Assembly: GCA_013396635.1 (NCBI GenBank)
Contig: WBMW01004836.1
Span: 124,001-188,000, forward strand
Length of the DNA stretch: 64,000 nucleotides
Reading direction: 5' to 3'
DNA from: Penelope pileata
Taxonomy: Eukaryota; Chordata; Aves; Galliformes; Cracidae
Both the position numbers and the translations under genes were made by a program. Within the stretch, counting starts at the first letter, position 1, and each line of letters opens with the position of its first letter. Below the pieces are notes generated by a model. That model ran no database searches. It was not told the origin of the DNA and saw nothing but the letters and a program-made list of their open reading frames with translations. Positions 1 through 12,854 of the stretch are shown one piece after another.

Positions 1-336
1 GAAAATCAGCAATTATCCAGTCTCCTCAAAGCAAGTGCATGCATATAAGCAGCATGAGGAAGAAGTACTTGTCTTCAGAAAAGCTTGCATTTTGCTGAAC
101 CAACTAACAGTTGACAGCTCAGTATCACCAATATTTTTGAAAACCAGTCTAAAGATGTTTGAAAGTTAAAGTGGATGCCAATTGGAAAGGCTTTAGCTAT
201 AAATGTTTGAACTGACGGGGAAAAGTTAATCCTGTGAAATAGGAAAAAAAAAAAAAGTTTTCAGCTTTCAATTATAGAGTGTGGCTCCTTTTTTTCCTGC
301 CATTAAAAATAATGTCCATCCTATGCATCTGAAAAT
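1..336. other. AT-rich sequence, no gene seen
   Basis: Apparently single-copy, AT-rich sequence. The only structure noted is a run of 13 A at 244-256. No reading frame of interest and no repeat was recognised. Confidence 0.6.
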
Positions 337-1125
337 ATCACAGAATCACAGAATTGTAGGAGTTGGAAGGGACCTCTAGAGATAAAGTCCAATCCCCCTG
401 CCAGCGCAGGTTCCCTACAGCAGGTCACTCAGGTAGGTGTCCAGATGGGTCTTGAATATCTCCAGAGAAGGAGACTTCACAACCTCCCTGGGCGGCCTGT
501 TCCAGTGCTCTGTCACCCTCACTATGAAGAAGTTCTTAAACATATTTGTGCAGAACTTCCTATGCTCCAGTTTGTGGCTATTTCCCCTTGTCCTGTCCCC
601 ACACTCCACTGAAAAGTATCGGGCCACGTCCGTTTGCCTCCTGCACTTCAGATATTTATTAACATTGATAAGTTCCCCTCTCAGTCTTCTCCAGGCTGAA
701 CAGACCCAGTTCACTCAGCCTTTCCTCATAAGGGAGATGCTCCAGGCCCTTTATTACCTTTGTTGCCCTCTGCTGGACTCTTGCTAGGAGATCCCTGTCT
801 TTTCTGTGCTGGGGAGCCCAGAACTGGACACAGTACTCTGTGTGAGTCCTGACCAGGGCAGAGTAGAGGGGGAGGATCCCCTCCCTTGACCTGCTGGCCA
901 CGCTCTTTTTTAATACTCCCCAGGATGCCATTGGCCTTCTTGGCCACCAGGGCACACTGCTGCCTTATGGCCAACCTGTTGTCCACCAGGACCCCCAGGT
1001 CCTTCTCCTTAGAGCTCCTCTCCAGCAGGTCATCCCCCAGCCTGTACTGATGCATGCGGTTATTCCTCCCCAGGTACCAGACTCTTGACACTAGCTTTTG
1101 TTAAATCTCATCAGATTCCTGTGAT
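337..1125 (-). mobile_element. CR1 LINE, 5'-truncated, about 790 bp
   Basis: A CR1 non-LTR retrotransposon copy in reverse orientation. Its 3' end lies at the low coordinate, where the complement of two ATTCTGTG-like units (337-354) is followed by the family's usual 3' UTR (complement of GGTCCCTTCCAACTCC). Reading leftwards from 1125 the minus strand encodes the last part of ORF2 and then this UTR. The copy is truncated at about 1125, so the endonuclease and most of the reverse transcriptase are missing. No target-site duplication is expected for CR1, and none was seen. The 3' UTR differs in detail from the other CR1 copies in the window, so it probably belongs to a different subfamily, which I cannot name without a library. 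Confidence 0.95.
415..1091 (-). pseudogene. CR1 ORF2 C-terminal remnant, frameshifted
   Basis: This is the C-terminal part of the CR1 ORF2 polyprotein (endonuclease plus reverse transcriptase), lying beyond the polymerase core. It appears in three overlapping frames. Frame one (1091 down to about 900) contains EKDLGVLVD and AKKANGILG. Frame two (about 925 down to 660) contains SREGILPLYSALVRT, YCVQFWAP and RVQQRATKVIKGLEHL. Frame three (about 714 down to 415) contains RTRGNSHKLEHRKF and RVTEHWNRPPREVV, then stops with TAG at 415-417, the normal end of ORF2. The two frame changes (near 900, close to an A/T run, and near 680) mean it cannot make a product. These motifs are the conserved C-terminal blocks of bird CR1. 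It is an inactive relic, not a host gene. Confidence 0.9.
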
Positions 1126-4100
1126 TCCTTGCTCCACCTTTATTCTTTCTGCTTACTGGAAAATGAGGGAAAAAGTTCATTCTTCAAATTAAGAGTGAAG
1201 AGTCTTGTCCTGAGGTTCTGTTGCAAGTTATTCCACCTTTAAGATGATTCATTAGGAATAAGCTTATAAATTAATTCTTGTTGGAGCAGCCCTTCTTTGT
1301 GTCACAGTCAGCCTGGTGCGCAAACATACTTTGTATGAATAGTAAAAATAAGATCCATTAAGAAGATGCAGAAACCTGATGAAAGACCAGGGAGTGAAAC
1401 TGGTACAGGTGGAAACATTAACGTCTTGGTGTGTTACTCGTTGTACCCCTCAGCTGCTTCTTTAAATTCATGATGCAAGTTTTTTTTTAAAGAACTATAT
1501 GATTCTTAGGACAGGTGAATAACTGTTCTTTATGTAATATTTATATTTGAAACCATTTGGGAAATCCTAATGGAACCCAATTTCTTTGTCACCGCAATAC
1601 TTGTTCAGGAGTCTTGCCTGTTCAGTCTTTACAGGTGATTTAGCAATGAGGCTTATGCAACGTGTTACCTTTGTTTTTTGGTGTATTATTATTTTTTTTT
1701 TTAATGGAGCAGTAGTGGAATTAAGGGTGAGTTGTGCTTTGCAGGATCTTACTGCTGGAAGACATTTTAAAGTTTTGCCGGTGCACTTCAGGTCAGAATT
1801 ACCAAATTCACAGAAAACTGGCAATCCATGAACACAGAGGGGTCCCTTCATACAAGATCTGAGCTGAAACTGTCTTGGAGTTTGTAGTGTCTTTTCTTCT
1901 AGGTCTTAATAAAATAATTATTTGAGTATGTTGTCAGAAATTACTTAAATTCTGTGAAGAACAAAACTCCACGCTGAAAAAGAGGACCTTATTCTGCACG
2001 TATTTTAATGCATGTTTGGGAGTGCAGGAGCTTGGCTCCTGATCTCATTTAGAGCATCCAAACACAAGTGTGAAGTCCCTCTTTCCTGGTAGGGGAATGA
2101 GTCAGGGAGAGGCAGATTGCAATGAAAATTTATTAGAACACCTTTTATTAATTAAGCTTTTATTATTAATAAAGATCAATCTATTAGTGAAAGCAGATAA
2201 TGCTTCAGAGGGTACATTTGCTTACTTCCTGCCCTGCTCTCACACGTGCTCACTGTCACATGCTGTCACAAACATCCCTCCCAGCCCTGCTGTTTGCTCA
2301 GCAGTGCAGGGCTGTGCTGGTGTGCCGGGGGCTGTGAACTGGATGTCTGGGTGCCTTGCTCCTTAGTGGCATGTGTGGTCCTGTGGCCTCTGACTGCCCA
2401 CTGCCCCCACTCTCACCTTGGATATGATTGCAGAGCCCCTCATCAGTGCTAGCGTGTGCTGCTGGCCTTACACACGCTCAGCAGTCTCTGAGGATTCTTC
2501 CATTTCTAGCAGATGCCACAGCACCACAAGTATCAAGAGCTTATCAATGTATGGTATGCTTTCACATGTATCTTCTCCGTATGTACTTTTTACTCTGCCA
2601 TTTTCTGGTAACTATTATTCATCTGCACTCACAGAGACCATTTACATCAGCTCATACCAGCAGGGCTTTAATGACAACCCAACTTTTGGGCATCTAGTAC
2701 TGCAGTGTTAAACTGCAATGGGAAATCACTGACTTAGGAAACATTTTCCTTAGTCTTCTTTCAATCTTTTTTATACATTTGGAATTGGATTGCAAGTGAT
2801 TGCAATTTTCGGTTTTCTTTTCGTGTTGTAGTGTACTTCTCTGAAAGTTTTGTTGTTTGCTCCATTGGGACCAAATGCATTCCAATTTTCCAGTTCTTAA
2901 AAAAATAGTAATGAGAAACTTGTCATGTCAAGTGCATTGTGTGGCAGTTTTCTCTAACTTCTTAATTTATGTGAGTCAAATGGCAATATCAAATGAATTA
3001 CAACCAAGTGAACAACTTCTATAGAAGCAGTCATATTCATTTCAAAATTGTTCTTCATCTTTCTAAGTCACAAATACTAGTAATTTTTGTTGCATTTTAC
3101 CAAATGTTTATAGCTTGAAGTTCTGCTCTTGAAGCTTACATTACTGAGAAACTTTCCAGCTGTTACTGAAAAAGAACTTCAGTGCATTGGTTTACCATAG
3201 TTTAAAGTGTATTGCAACCTTAGTAGGTCTTATTATAATTCCTAGAAAGAAATAGCAGAAAACTTCATGGATTTTTACCATGACTGGCCGGCTCTTACGT
3301 CTACATTAATCACACGTGTGGAAGTATGCTTTGGGAATAATTTAGCTGACTTCAAGGGAGTGGCACTGACGTAAAAACTGATTTTAATGAACCTGATCTG
3401 CAGAGAACTTTGAAGATGAGAAGTAATTTACATAACATTTTATTTTGCCCACAGAAGAGTTCATCAGTTCATCTTTTTAGTTGCCATTAACTGGACAGCT
3501 GTAAAAGTACTGTACATTCACTGCAAATGAGACAAAAATATCTGAAGCGGAAATATAGGACCACGATGTTTACTGTTCTTTAGTGAACTGTTCTCTAAAT
3601 ACAATAACATACTGCTTTGTCAACTACTTTTAAAAGATAAAGTTTTTTCTGTGTATTGTATTTATATATGTCTAAACAATATCTGAACTCTTTCCCGAGA
3701 GGATGCCCTTATAACCTGTCTTAGCTGCTTGAAGTTCACGCTTGGTACCTATGTAGATTCTTGAGCACTGTTTTCAGTAGATTATACAAAATGTGTTATG
3801 GCTGCATTCCACTAGATGTTATCTGAATTTTCACTTATAGTACCATATTGCTTTCTATTGATAGATATGTAGAGCAAGGATACAAATTAGATTTACTTTA
3901 TCACTTTGCAAAAGCCATTTCCGTTGCTTTATTTCAAATGTTAGTTTGGTGGCAAATGGAAGAACTGTATATTTGAAAAAAAAAAAAACAATTGCTGCTT
4001 CAGATTAAATGCATTTCATTTCTGATGCTTGGTAAAGGCAGCTTGAATGCTTCAGCATGTGAATTAACTTAGGCTCTGCTTTTCATCTCTGAAAAAAATT

Positions 4101-7100
4101 GAATCTTTCATGAATGTTGACATTAGGTATCGAAATAGTTGGATTTACCGTGGTACAAATCAGGTAATTTTTTTCTATGGTTTTTGGTGTGTGTGGATGT
4201 TTAGCCATTTCATATATTCTTCAAATATAGATTGCAACAGTTATGTTTTAAATTCATTTCAGTACTCTTAATTACCTGAATATTTCATTTGGCACTGATA
4301 TGTACCTTCAAGCATATTGGCTGTGGAGTGTTCTCTTGATGGTTTCACTATATGGGGTTGTCAATTTTATGTGATGAATACCTCAGTAATTATGGAGACA
4401 ATCTCTATTTTTTAACTGTCGTGAACTGTAGATTTCAGTCATTGTTGAAAAAGCTAATTTAGGTTCCTTAGCAATCATTAAACCGTATTTTTATATAGCA
4501 CATTTATATATTTTCAAATTTATAAGACCGTGCAAGTAAATTAGACAATTAGTTTTAAATTAACTAAAGTGTGTGTTCTTGCAGGAAATTCTTATCTATG
4601 ATGTTTTGTTTGTTTCCAGTTTTGTTCTGAATAGTTATCATAATGTAATAAAACAATGTGAATTTGTCACCACGGTTACTATTGACTAAGACTGCTGTGA
4701 CATTAAAAAAACCCAAAGCTATTGTTGTTTAGTGACAGCTACTTTGCGTGTAACAGTTCTTGCCTCCCTAAATACTTAAAATCAACATCTAATCAAAATA
4801 CAGTAAGTAGTAACAATGCTTTAAAGTGTTCCAATCATTTTTACATTGTTATTTCTTGGTGATAGTAAAGGAAAAAGTAACATCTGTCACACCTCAAATA
4901 GCAGCCATACCTGTGTGCTGTACCCGTACCCTTTAAACATCATTGGAATGACATATTGCAATCATAGCACTGAATATTTGGGATGGGAGAGGAAAGAGAA
5001 TTTTTCATTGTGTTTAATTTTTTGATAGTTTTTCAGTATTTTTGAGCTTCAATTTCTGATAATGCAATTTGTCATTTCGATGTAATTGTTCTGATTTCCT
5101 CTAAGTCTTTGTGTGAGTACTATTACTAATTCTGAGGATTTTTGGTCCAATATTTTTGCTATCACAAAGATGCAGAAAGTGAGCTTATCCAAAGATATAC
5201 CAATGCGCTTTCAAATTTCATACTCAGATTTGTTCATGTGGAATAGAATTGAATATATTGTTTGTAAGTGACTAGGGTTTGGGGAGCAAAAAGTGAAGTG
5301 TTTTTGGCCCAGATTTGAATACCTACTTAATGGCTCTTTGAGTTCTAGTTAAGAGTATTGAAATACGTGTTTAGTTCAAGGGAAGAAAAGTATCACAGGT
5401 TATTTAATCTGTTGCTTGCTACAGATACAATATATTCATTTTGGCAAAAAGGACAGAGTAATTACATATTTTTATTGGATGCGCTTTCAAAAAATTTAAA
5501 AGTTGTCTCCCATTTAGAAAGTCCAAAGAATCATCCTGCTGTATCGTGCTTTATTAAATACCTGTGAGTTAGGGCAGGCTTTCTAAAACTCCTGTAGGGA
5601 TCAGTTACTTAAAGTGATACTTTTTAAAAAGAGGAGCAGAAGAAGAGGAAGATGACAAAGACTAGCTTTTAGGTGTCCCCTTGCCAGAGGCAATTTTTTT
5701 CTGCTTTTGAGTGTTTCAGTGTGTGTGCATGTGAATAGCCTTGACCTTGCAACCCCTTTTTCTGAAGATGCCTGCTTCCTCTCAATTTAATGTATTGTGT
5801 GTTGTTTTTTTTTTTCCTCCCATATTTTAATGTAAGTACCTGATTGCACCACTTAGTTTGGAAGAACTCTGAGTCCTTGGCTGCAAAAAAAAAGAAAACA
5901 CACTCAGGAGAGCTAGGAAGAACACACTGACCCCATAACTATTGTCTGAACAGTGAAAATCTCTGTGGTCCTTTAAAAGCAAGTTCCCTTAAACTATTTG
6001 CCAGTGCCATTTATCTCCTTTCAGCTGACAGTAGCTTAGTGTAGCTCACAGCCATGCAGAGTCTCACCAGATAATCCCCCAAAGACACAGCTTGTATTTC
6101 TTATCTTTCTGGGCATAGTGTTTTATCTTCTGTGAACCTATTTGATATGGGTTTCTTTGTACTCTATGGGCAGTTATACTCAGTAATGCCCTTAGATGTA
6201 TGGATGTAGGACTGTGAGCATGCTGTTTTTGTTGGTGCACTGGATTTTAGTCTTAATTTTTTCCTTGTTTTGCCCAGTGCTTAAAACTATTGAAAGATGT
6301 AGGAGTAGTCAAAATAGCAGAGCACGGTTTGAATAATTGTCATAGATGCAAAGGAGCAAGAACTCTACCAAATTTCGTTCTGTAGTAAAAAGATCTAATA
6401 TTTAATTCTGTTTAAGTTAATAGGTAATGGTGTTACTTTTTGGCATAATGAAATAGCTTGATAGTCTTAAAATATTCATACTTAATTTTGAAAAAGTTTG
6501 ATGTTCTGCTTCAGAATGTTGGTATCTGTTCACACAAGAGCATTGACATGTTTGGGAAGATGGTTGCCCAGTGCAATATATGCAAGGGTGCTGTTCTTTC
6601 AGGAATTTCAGCTTTCATTGTTGAGAGCTGGGAATTACGTTTGTTTTCCTTCTCTGATTTGTGCACTGATATGGCCCCTAAAGAATAGTCTTCTGGTTAT
6701 CATTAGAGGTAGTAGATGGAAACTATAAGATGGAAGAAGTAGATCTTTTTTACGGTCTGTTTTTCAAATTGTCACTACATGGAGGAATAGAAAATTCAGT
6801 GCATATTGAAACCTCAGGACATCATTTGCTGATACTGTCATCATGAGGTGGAGTTTGACAAGGCCATGATTAAATATTTGCGTTACTGGATATCATGAGA
6901 AAAGAGGTGATGGTGTTATTTCTATTTGCATTTGTGTATGATTCTCTTCAACCAGAAGACTATTTTGCTTTTGATTTTTTTTTTTTTGGTATGTAGATAT
7001 GGAGTTGATCTTAGTGTATTTCTCTCTGAAGAATTAACTTTTTGAAGGCGATTGCCTTTTTAATGAATCAGTGAACACAAAGACCACATTTGAAATCACT

Positions 7101-7309
7101 TAAAATAACTGTCACTTATCACATCTTTTAATCAAAAACCTTGTACTTCTCAGCTGGATATCTCCTACAAGAAAAACCTTTTATCAGAATGCTTATTTTT
7201 AAAATAAATTTGACATAACCAAGTTTGAGTAAGCCATCTGCATAACTGACAAGTTTGCAAGTTCTGAGGCACAAAACATTTCCCACTGAATTAAAATGAA
7301 TACCTTATA
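1126..7309. other. Long AT-rich stretch without a gene
   Basis: About 6.2 kb of AT-rich, apparently single-copy DNA. Only short, compositionally biased reading frames occur (for example 5358-5567 and 6458-6688), and none shows a recognisable domain. Short homopolymer runs are scattered through it, such as A12 near 3980 and a T run near 5810. No repeat family, RNA gene or convincing splice-bounded exon was recognised. Confidence 0.5.
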
Positions 7310-7331
7310 GTGTTATATATTTGTATAACAC
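7310..7331. repeat. Short AT-rich perfect hairpin
   Basis: GTGTTATA (7310-7317) and its exact complement TATAACAC (7324-7331) are separated by six bases. Downstream, 7334-7390 holds reiterated ATGTACAT and ACATAACAT words. It is probably ordinary AT-rich simple sequence, with no evidence of function. Confidence 0.55.
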
Positions 7332-7949
7332 TATGTACTATTTTATGTACATAACATAACATAAACTGTACATTTTTATGTACATTTTTACTATTCTGTG
7401 TACTTTTTAAATCTTTGCATGCAAGATTTGGAAATTTATTTATTTAAATTTTTTATTAAAAGGGAAGGCAATAAGTTTGATGTTATTTCAACTCCATAGA
7501 AATATGTTTCTGTCTTACTGAACACTAAGGCATTAAGTTCCATTTACAGACATTGCTTATAGTTTTCTGTGGGATTTAGCAAGAAGTACCATTATGAAAG
7601 AAGAGATTATGAAACAGCGTTATGAAACAAAAGATTCATAAAAATTAGTTGGCTGAAAAAATAATTGTTTCCATCTTCATCAGAGTGATAGTTTATTGCT
7701 TCACTGTGGTTGGTAAGACAAAAGTGGAAGGAAAAGTAGAAGAGTATTTGACAAATACGATTTCACACGTTAAATTTATAGATGAATAAAGGATTCTAAT
7801 CATACATCTGCTCATTTTAGATAAACATGAATATAAATTACTCAAGATTTTACTTTTTCAGTCATTCCTATTTTTATGATTGATAACTTTTAAGTATTTT
7901 GGTTTGATGCTCTATCTATTGATGCAGATAACGGTCGTATCTCGTATTT
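7332..7949. other. AT-rich sequence, no gene seen
   Basis: Apart from the ATGTACAT-like words just after the hairpin, I see only AT-rich unassigned sequence up to the CR1 tail that follows. Confidence 0.5.
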
Positions 7950-8110
7950 TCATAGAATCATAGAATGGTCCAGGTTTGGAAGGGACCCCAGAGATCATCA
8001 GGTTCCAACCCCCCTGCCACAGACAGGGCCACCAACTTCCAGATTAGGTACTAGATCAGGTTGCCCAGCATCCCGTCCAACCTGATCTTGTACACGTCCA
8101 GGGTTGGAGC
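7950..8110 (-). mobile_element. CR1 LINE 3' tail, about 160 bp
   Basis: A reverse-oriented CR1 end. The complement of two ATTCTATG units (7950-7966) is followed by the complement of the GGTCCCTTCCAAACC-type 3' UTR and of the last ORF2 codons (GTTGGACGGGATGCTGGGCA-like sequence near 8070). It is 5'-truncated near 8110, inside the region that other copies continue as CCTCCAGGGATGGGG. It is too short to encode anything. Confidence 0.93.
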
Positions 8111-11100
8111 AAAATATATTGCCATCCAGCATCAAGACAGTTTCCTATACACGTGGTGGTATCATCTGATGTTTTGTCTAATCATCCAAAGTGATTTTAC
8201 AATCGAAAGGACAATGATAGAAGCTTGATGTTTGAATAGGAGGGGAAAAAAAGGCAATTTGAAGTTTTTTTTTTTAAAAAAAGACTTTTGCATATTAATA
8301 TGCTGTTAATCCTGTATTCCAATGTAGAGAGTAAAAAAAAACATGAATAAAAATTTACTTGCTATAAACCAGTGCACGGCAGTGTGGAAGCAATGTTCTT
8401 TTGTACTCTTGTAGTTGTGGTTATTTTTTAATTTTTTTTTACTGTTGCACATAAAACTGATAGATTTACCAGGTGAACTGTGATGAGATTTTTTGATCAT
8501 TGTGTTACTTGGTAGACATGTACCTTTCATAAGTAGTACTAGTATTTGTGAACTGCCTCTACTGTCTTTAAATGTGAGTTAGTATGTCTATTTTACCTTT
8601 GTATGCATATTTGAAAATTAGTGTTTTTTCATAGTTTTGTGCTAGAAGTTATGGAGTAACATACTGGTTGCAGCACACTAAAGGACAGCAATTCAGTGTT
8701 TTAGGATGCATAAATGGAAAGAGATTAAGTTCCCCCCTCACAAATACACATGCTTCCTAATGAAACTCTTAAGACTAGCAGTGTTACAGCATGCCTTGCT
8801 GTGAGCTGTTCTGCTGTTCTGAATAGTTGTGGAAAACAATCCCTTAATATCATTTGCTTTGATCTATTTAATAGAATAATAGAGTTATGGGTTAAAAACT
8901 CATGTTCCTGACATTTGTTTTCTTTTCAGTCTAAAAAATAGTTATGATCTTTAGTTATGATTTGTTTCATAATGAAACCATTAATCTCCCTCAGAAAATG
9001 GAAGAGTGCAAATTCTGTGCTGTTTTGTTAAATATTGATCTTCCATATGCAAGTATAACAACTATCTTTAATCTTTAATAAGTAGCCTCATCTAGCAGCC
9101 TTTCTTGGGAAATATACGATGAGCCAAATACTTCACATTTTCTTTGGGAAATATTTAGACTAAGGTCAATAAAACAGAATAGTGACCTGTTTTCTTTAGT
9201 CTTCTGGTGGGCACTGGTAGATAGCTCAGACCTGCCTCTTGCCCCACTGCTCATTCAGGCTACAGAAGGCAATGTGAAAGCTTGCAGGAGGTGGAAGACA
9301 TGTTCCAACGTTCCCATAGGGCCAGTACTACAGTGAAGGAAGAACTCCTTCAAAGTGACAACTCTTCTCTAATGGTTACCATAGAAATGGAGAACCTAGT
9401 GAATATATAGATCTCAGTTACACATAAATGTTCTGCAATCTTTTTTGTGTTATCATTTAGGAGGAACATTGATTCTGTAACTGTCATCGAAATCCTGATG
9501 TAAAACTCCAACCCAAGTGATAGGTTAGAAAGTCAACGTTACTTTATTGCAGCACTGAGTGTATGGGAGATCTCTCCTCCTAGCATGCACACTAAGGAAG
9601 AAAAGGTTCTTCCTTTATGTACTTTAAGTAAAAGAAAATTTGTACACTTTCTGGGAAGTTCCTGCCTGTTCCAAGAATTTCTATCCATATTAAAATCTAG
9701 CATTATACATGCGCTGTTTATTATGGGGTTATTGCAAGGGGTCTTTGGTGGTCCTTGGGTTCCACAAGGAACTTCTCTCTCCTTAATTGGTCAAAAAGTC
9801 ATTTGCAGAAATTAACTGATGACCAAGTTTCTTGTTATCATGTGGACCATGTCAAGTTGCCTAATATTATGAGTTATGGAGACCAAGCAGGATACAGTGT
9901 AACTTCTCCAGCTGTGGAATGTTGAAGCTCTCTCAGGCTCAGATGTCCTGCTTATCAAGGATAAACAACCTTCCCAAGATGGGGTATATATTTGTTTAAG
10001 ACTCTGAATTATTTGCTGAGTATCATAAGCACTTGGCGATTAGTGCTTTCAACTCCACTATAGCTAAGATTTGGGCCAAATCTTTAATGAGAGGTACCTG
10101 ATTAAATAAGTGGTTTGGTTTCATAGAGTTCTGCTGGCTCTTCCAGGTTTTACCAAGTAAGATTGTTTTTCTGTTGTTGTTGCATAAGGCACATTTTGTA
10201 GTTTAATTTCATATTGTCATTGCTTTGAATTCTGGACAAATATCTAGGGAATATTATTACTTTCTTTTCCATCTCATTCCTCCAGTGTCATTTCTCTTAA
10301 GAAAGGCTAGAATACTCAAGAAAGGCATTCAAAAGGAGCTGTACAACAAGAGATACACACAAACTGATCATAATTGCCTCAATGTACTGCTTGTTGTAAA
10401 TGGAGACAAATTACTGTAATGATTTCTGATCAGGTAGATACATTAGTGCAGAGTTGGAATGTCTTATTGCTCCATTCACAAGTGTTATACTTTCTTTAGA
10501 AAAATGCCGTGTTAAACTGCAGTTACTTGCTGTCAACTGGTTTATGTTTAAGAAAAGTAAGTACCCTACTAAATTTATTTTTTTTCGATGTGATGTAACT
10601 TTGTAATGCAAGCAGTACAATACTGTTCTTTATAATGTCTTTTTCCAATGCTCCTCTTCAACAAGACTATATAGTGAGTGAGTCTTAATGGTTCGGTGTA
10701 TGTCAGGCTGAGGAAAGCACTTCAAGAATTTTTCTCAGAAGTGTTAGCTTTTTCTGTATAGCTTGATTCAGTCTATACTTAATATAAACCTTTAATTCTT
10801 ATAGTGATTCTACATTCTAACATCCATACTGCTTTTGTTTTTTGCCTTGAAAAGACCCAAAGGGCCATTGTGTTTGAAGTGACATTTCATAAAAAAAAAA
10901 TTATCATCTTGTAAAGATGTGACAGTGTAGATGGAAGTTAACACTGATAGAGAAGGTAGTCTGGAACCAGAGAATGACATTTTTTGTATCTTGAGAACAA
11001 TACATATGAGAATGAAATACACAAAGCACAATGGCTTTAGTGTAGGGATCTGGATGCATAGTTCTTATTTTATAAGGTTCCTTATTTGTAAACACATTGC

Positions 11101-12100
11101 AGTCAGTAATTCAAATGTGAGCTTTTTCACAAGTGTGAGCTAAGTCACTGTGTGCTGCTTATATGAAACTTGCAAGCTTATTCTTTCCAGATGCTCTATA
11201 GCTTTAAGGAAATCTCAGCACTGTTAGTGCATCTTCCTTCTGAAGTGTACTGAGGCACGGTGGCTGTTGCACAAACTCAGCATCTGTATGCTGAGACCAC
11301 ATTGGAGAGATGACGTTCAAAATTATAATGGGCTTTATAGGTCAAGAGGAACTTCTTGAATTCACTTGCTGTGAATCTGAAATTGTTTGTGCCATAAGAA
11401 ACTGTGTACTTTGTCTGAATAGACAAAGGAAAAGGTGTATTTTTAAAAGGAAAAAAATGTAATTTTCACAAATAGCATTTAGAGACTTAAACTCTAGTTG
11501 CTACCAGTATTTGATTAGAATCAGAAGCTGTTAGCTGCACAATTTTTGAAATACTGATTCTGTCAAGTATGTAAGTTGTACTTACATACGTATGTAGAAG
11601 CAATGTTCAGTCTTCATACCTCTTGCTGGAGCTGATCTGAGGGACACTTGCATTGCCTCTGTACTAGTAAGCAGTGAGTGACAGGGAATATTCTTGCACA
11701 CAGCAACTCATTTGCCTGTAATGGTAACTTGCTAGAGGGGTTTTGGACTGGGACACAGAAACAATGATGAGAGTAGTTCAGGAATTAATATAATCCTGGA
11801 ACAATTTTCAGGGAGACAATTTAAATACAGCCATTCTGCTCTAGTGTGTAAAAGATTGTATTAGTATGGATATAGGCTGTTCAATACCAGTTGTCTTCTG
11901 TGTCAAGCAATGTAGTTCAGGGCATTTAATTTGCTAGTGTAGAAACATCCGTAATAATGTAGAGTAACTTGAAGGACATACTAAGGTTAAACAGCTGAAT
12001 ATTTTATTGATTAGCCAGAGCTATAGGAAGTATGACACACTTTGAAAGTCTGAAAATCTTATTCTACCAGTCTTCCTCTGAACAACATTTTATATTAATG
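8111..12100. other. AT-rich stretch without a gene
   Basis: About 4 kb of unassigned AT-rich DNA containing a small inverted-repeat triad (listed separately). The reading frames here, such as 9585-9815, 10225-10419 and 10931-11143, are short, show no known domain and look like chance. Confidence 0.5.
11567..11596. repeat. Triple inverted-repeat word GTATGTAAG/CTTACATAC/GTATGTAG
   Basis: GTATGTAAG (11567-11575) is followed after TTGTA by its exact complement CTTACATAC (11581-11589). Next comes another forward copy, GTATGTAG, overlapping the end. The first two copies can form a 10-bp stem with a 3-base loop, and the last two form a loop-free palindrome. Its function is unknown. Confidence 0.6.
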
Positions 12101-12293
12101 TTTCTTTACTCAGAGGATGGTGAGGCACGGGCTGCCCAGAGAGGTTGTGGATGCCCCACCCCTGGAGGCATTCAAAACCAGGTTGGATGGGGCCCTGGGC
12201 AGTCTGGTCTACTGGGTGGCAAGCCTTCCTCACAGCAGGGAGTTGGAACTAGATGATCTTTAAGGTCTCTTCCAACCTAAGCCATTTTATGAT
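12101..12293 (+). mobile_element. CR1 LINE 3' tail, about 190 bp
   Basis: A forward CR1 tail. It begins in the ORF2 C-terminus (TTACTCAGAGGATGGTGAGG, then GCTGCCCAGAGAGGTTGTGG) and runs through the 3' UTR (TCTCTTCCAACCTAAGCC). It ends with one degraded ATTCTATG unit (ATTTTATGAT, about 12284-12293). It is 5'-truncated at about 12101, and its internal changes suggest an old copy. Confidence 0.94.
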
Positions 12294-12854
12294 CTCCTTT
12301 GAGGGCTGGGCTTTGGCCATCAACCTTGCTGAATTCAAACTTTAAATGTAACACAGTCTGTATAGTTATATCTACCCATATACACTATGCCTACCCTGTT
12401 TGTCTCTGAATATGCTCTCTGAAATCAATTATCATACCTTTTTCTTATAAAGGACTACTCTTGGAATGTCATCCTCTTGTGTACACTGCAGTTCCCCTTG
12501 CATTGTAACTCAAAAGCTCATCTCAACTTGTCAGCATGACGATTTGTGTGACCTGGATTTTGAGTATGCTGCATGCTTTGATACCACACTTACATTTCAT
12601 GGCTCTGTAAATCAGTTTGGCAGTGCCACTGCATAATTAAAAGGTGGTTACATCACAAGCACACATACAAGTTAAAAAACCTTCTTCAAAAAGCCTTCCT
12701 CCCTCTGAATCAGAGTTTCACTATTCACAGCAGATCTGCCTTGGGAAAGACAAAGTGCCGGGGTAGAGTCAATCCATGGTGAGTCACTACAGCTTTCTTC
12801 AGCTTCACAATAAAATCTTAAAGAGGAACATGCCTAAGACCGGGTGGATGAATC
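12294..12854. other. Unassigned spacer between CR1 pieces
   Basis: About 560 bp without a recognisable gene or repeat. It separates the forward CR1 tail at 12.1-12.3 kb from the reverse CR1 reverse-transcriptase fragment at 12.86 kb. Confidence 0.5.

Noticed and set aside
437..787. 116-codon plus-strand frame
   Set aside because: Antisense shadow of the CR1 ORF2 remnant on the minus strand.
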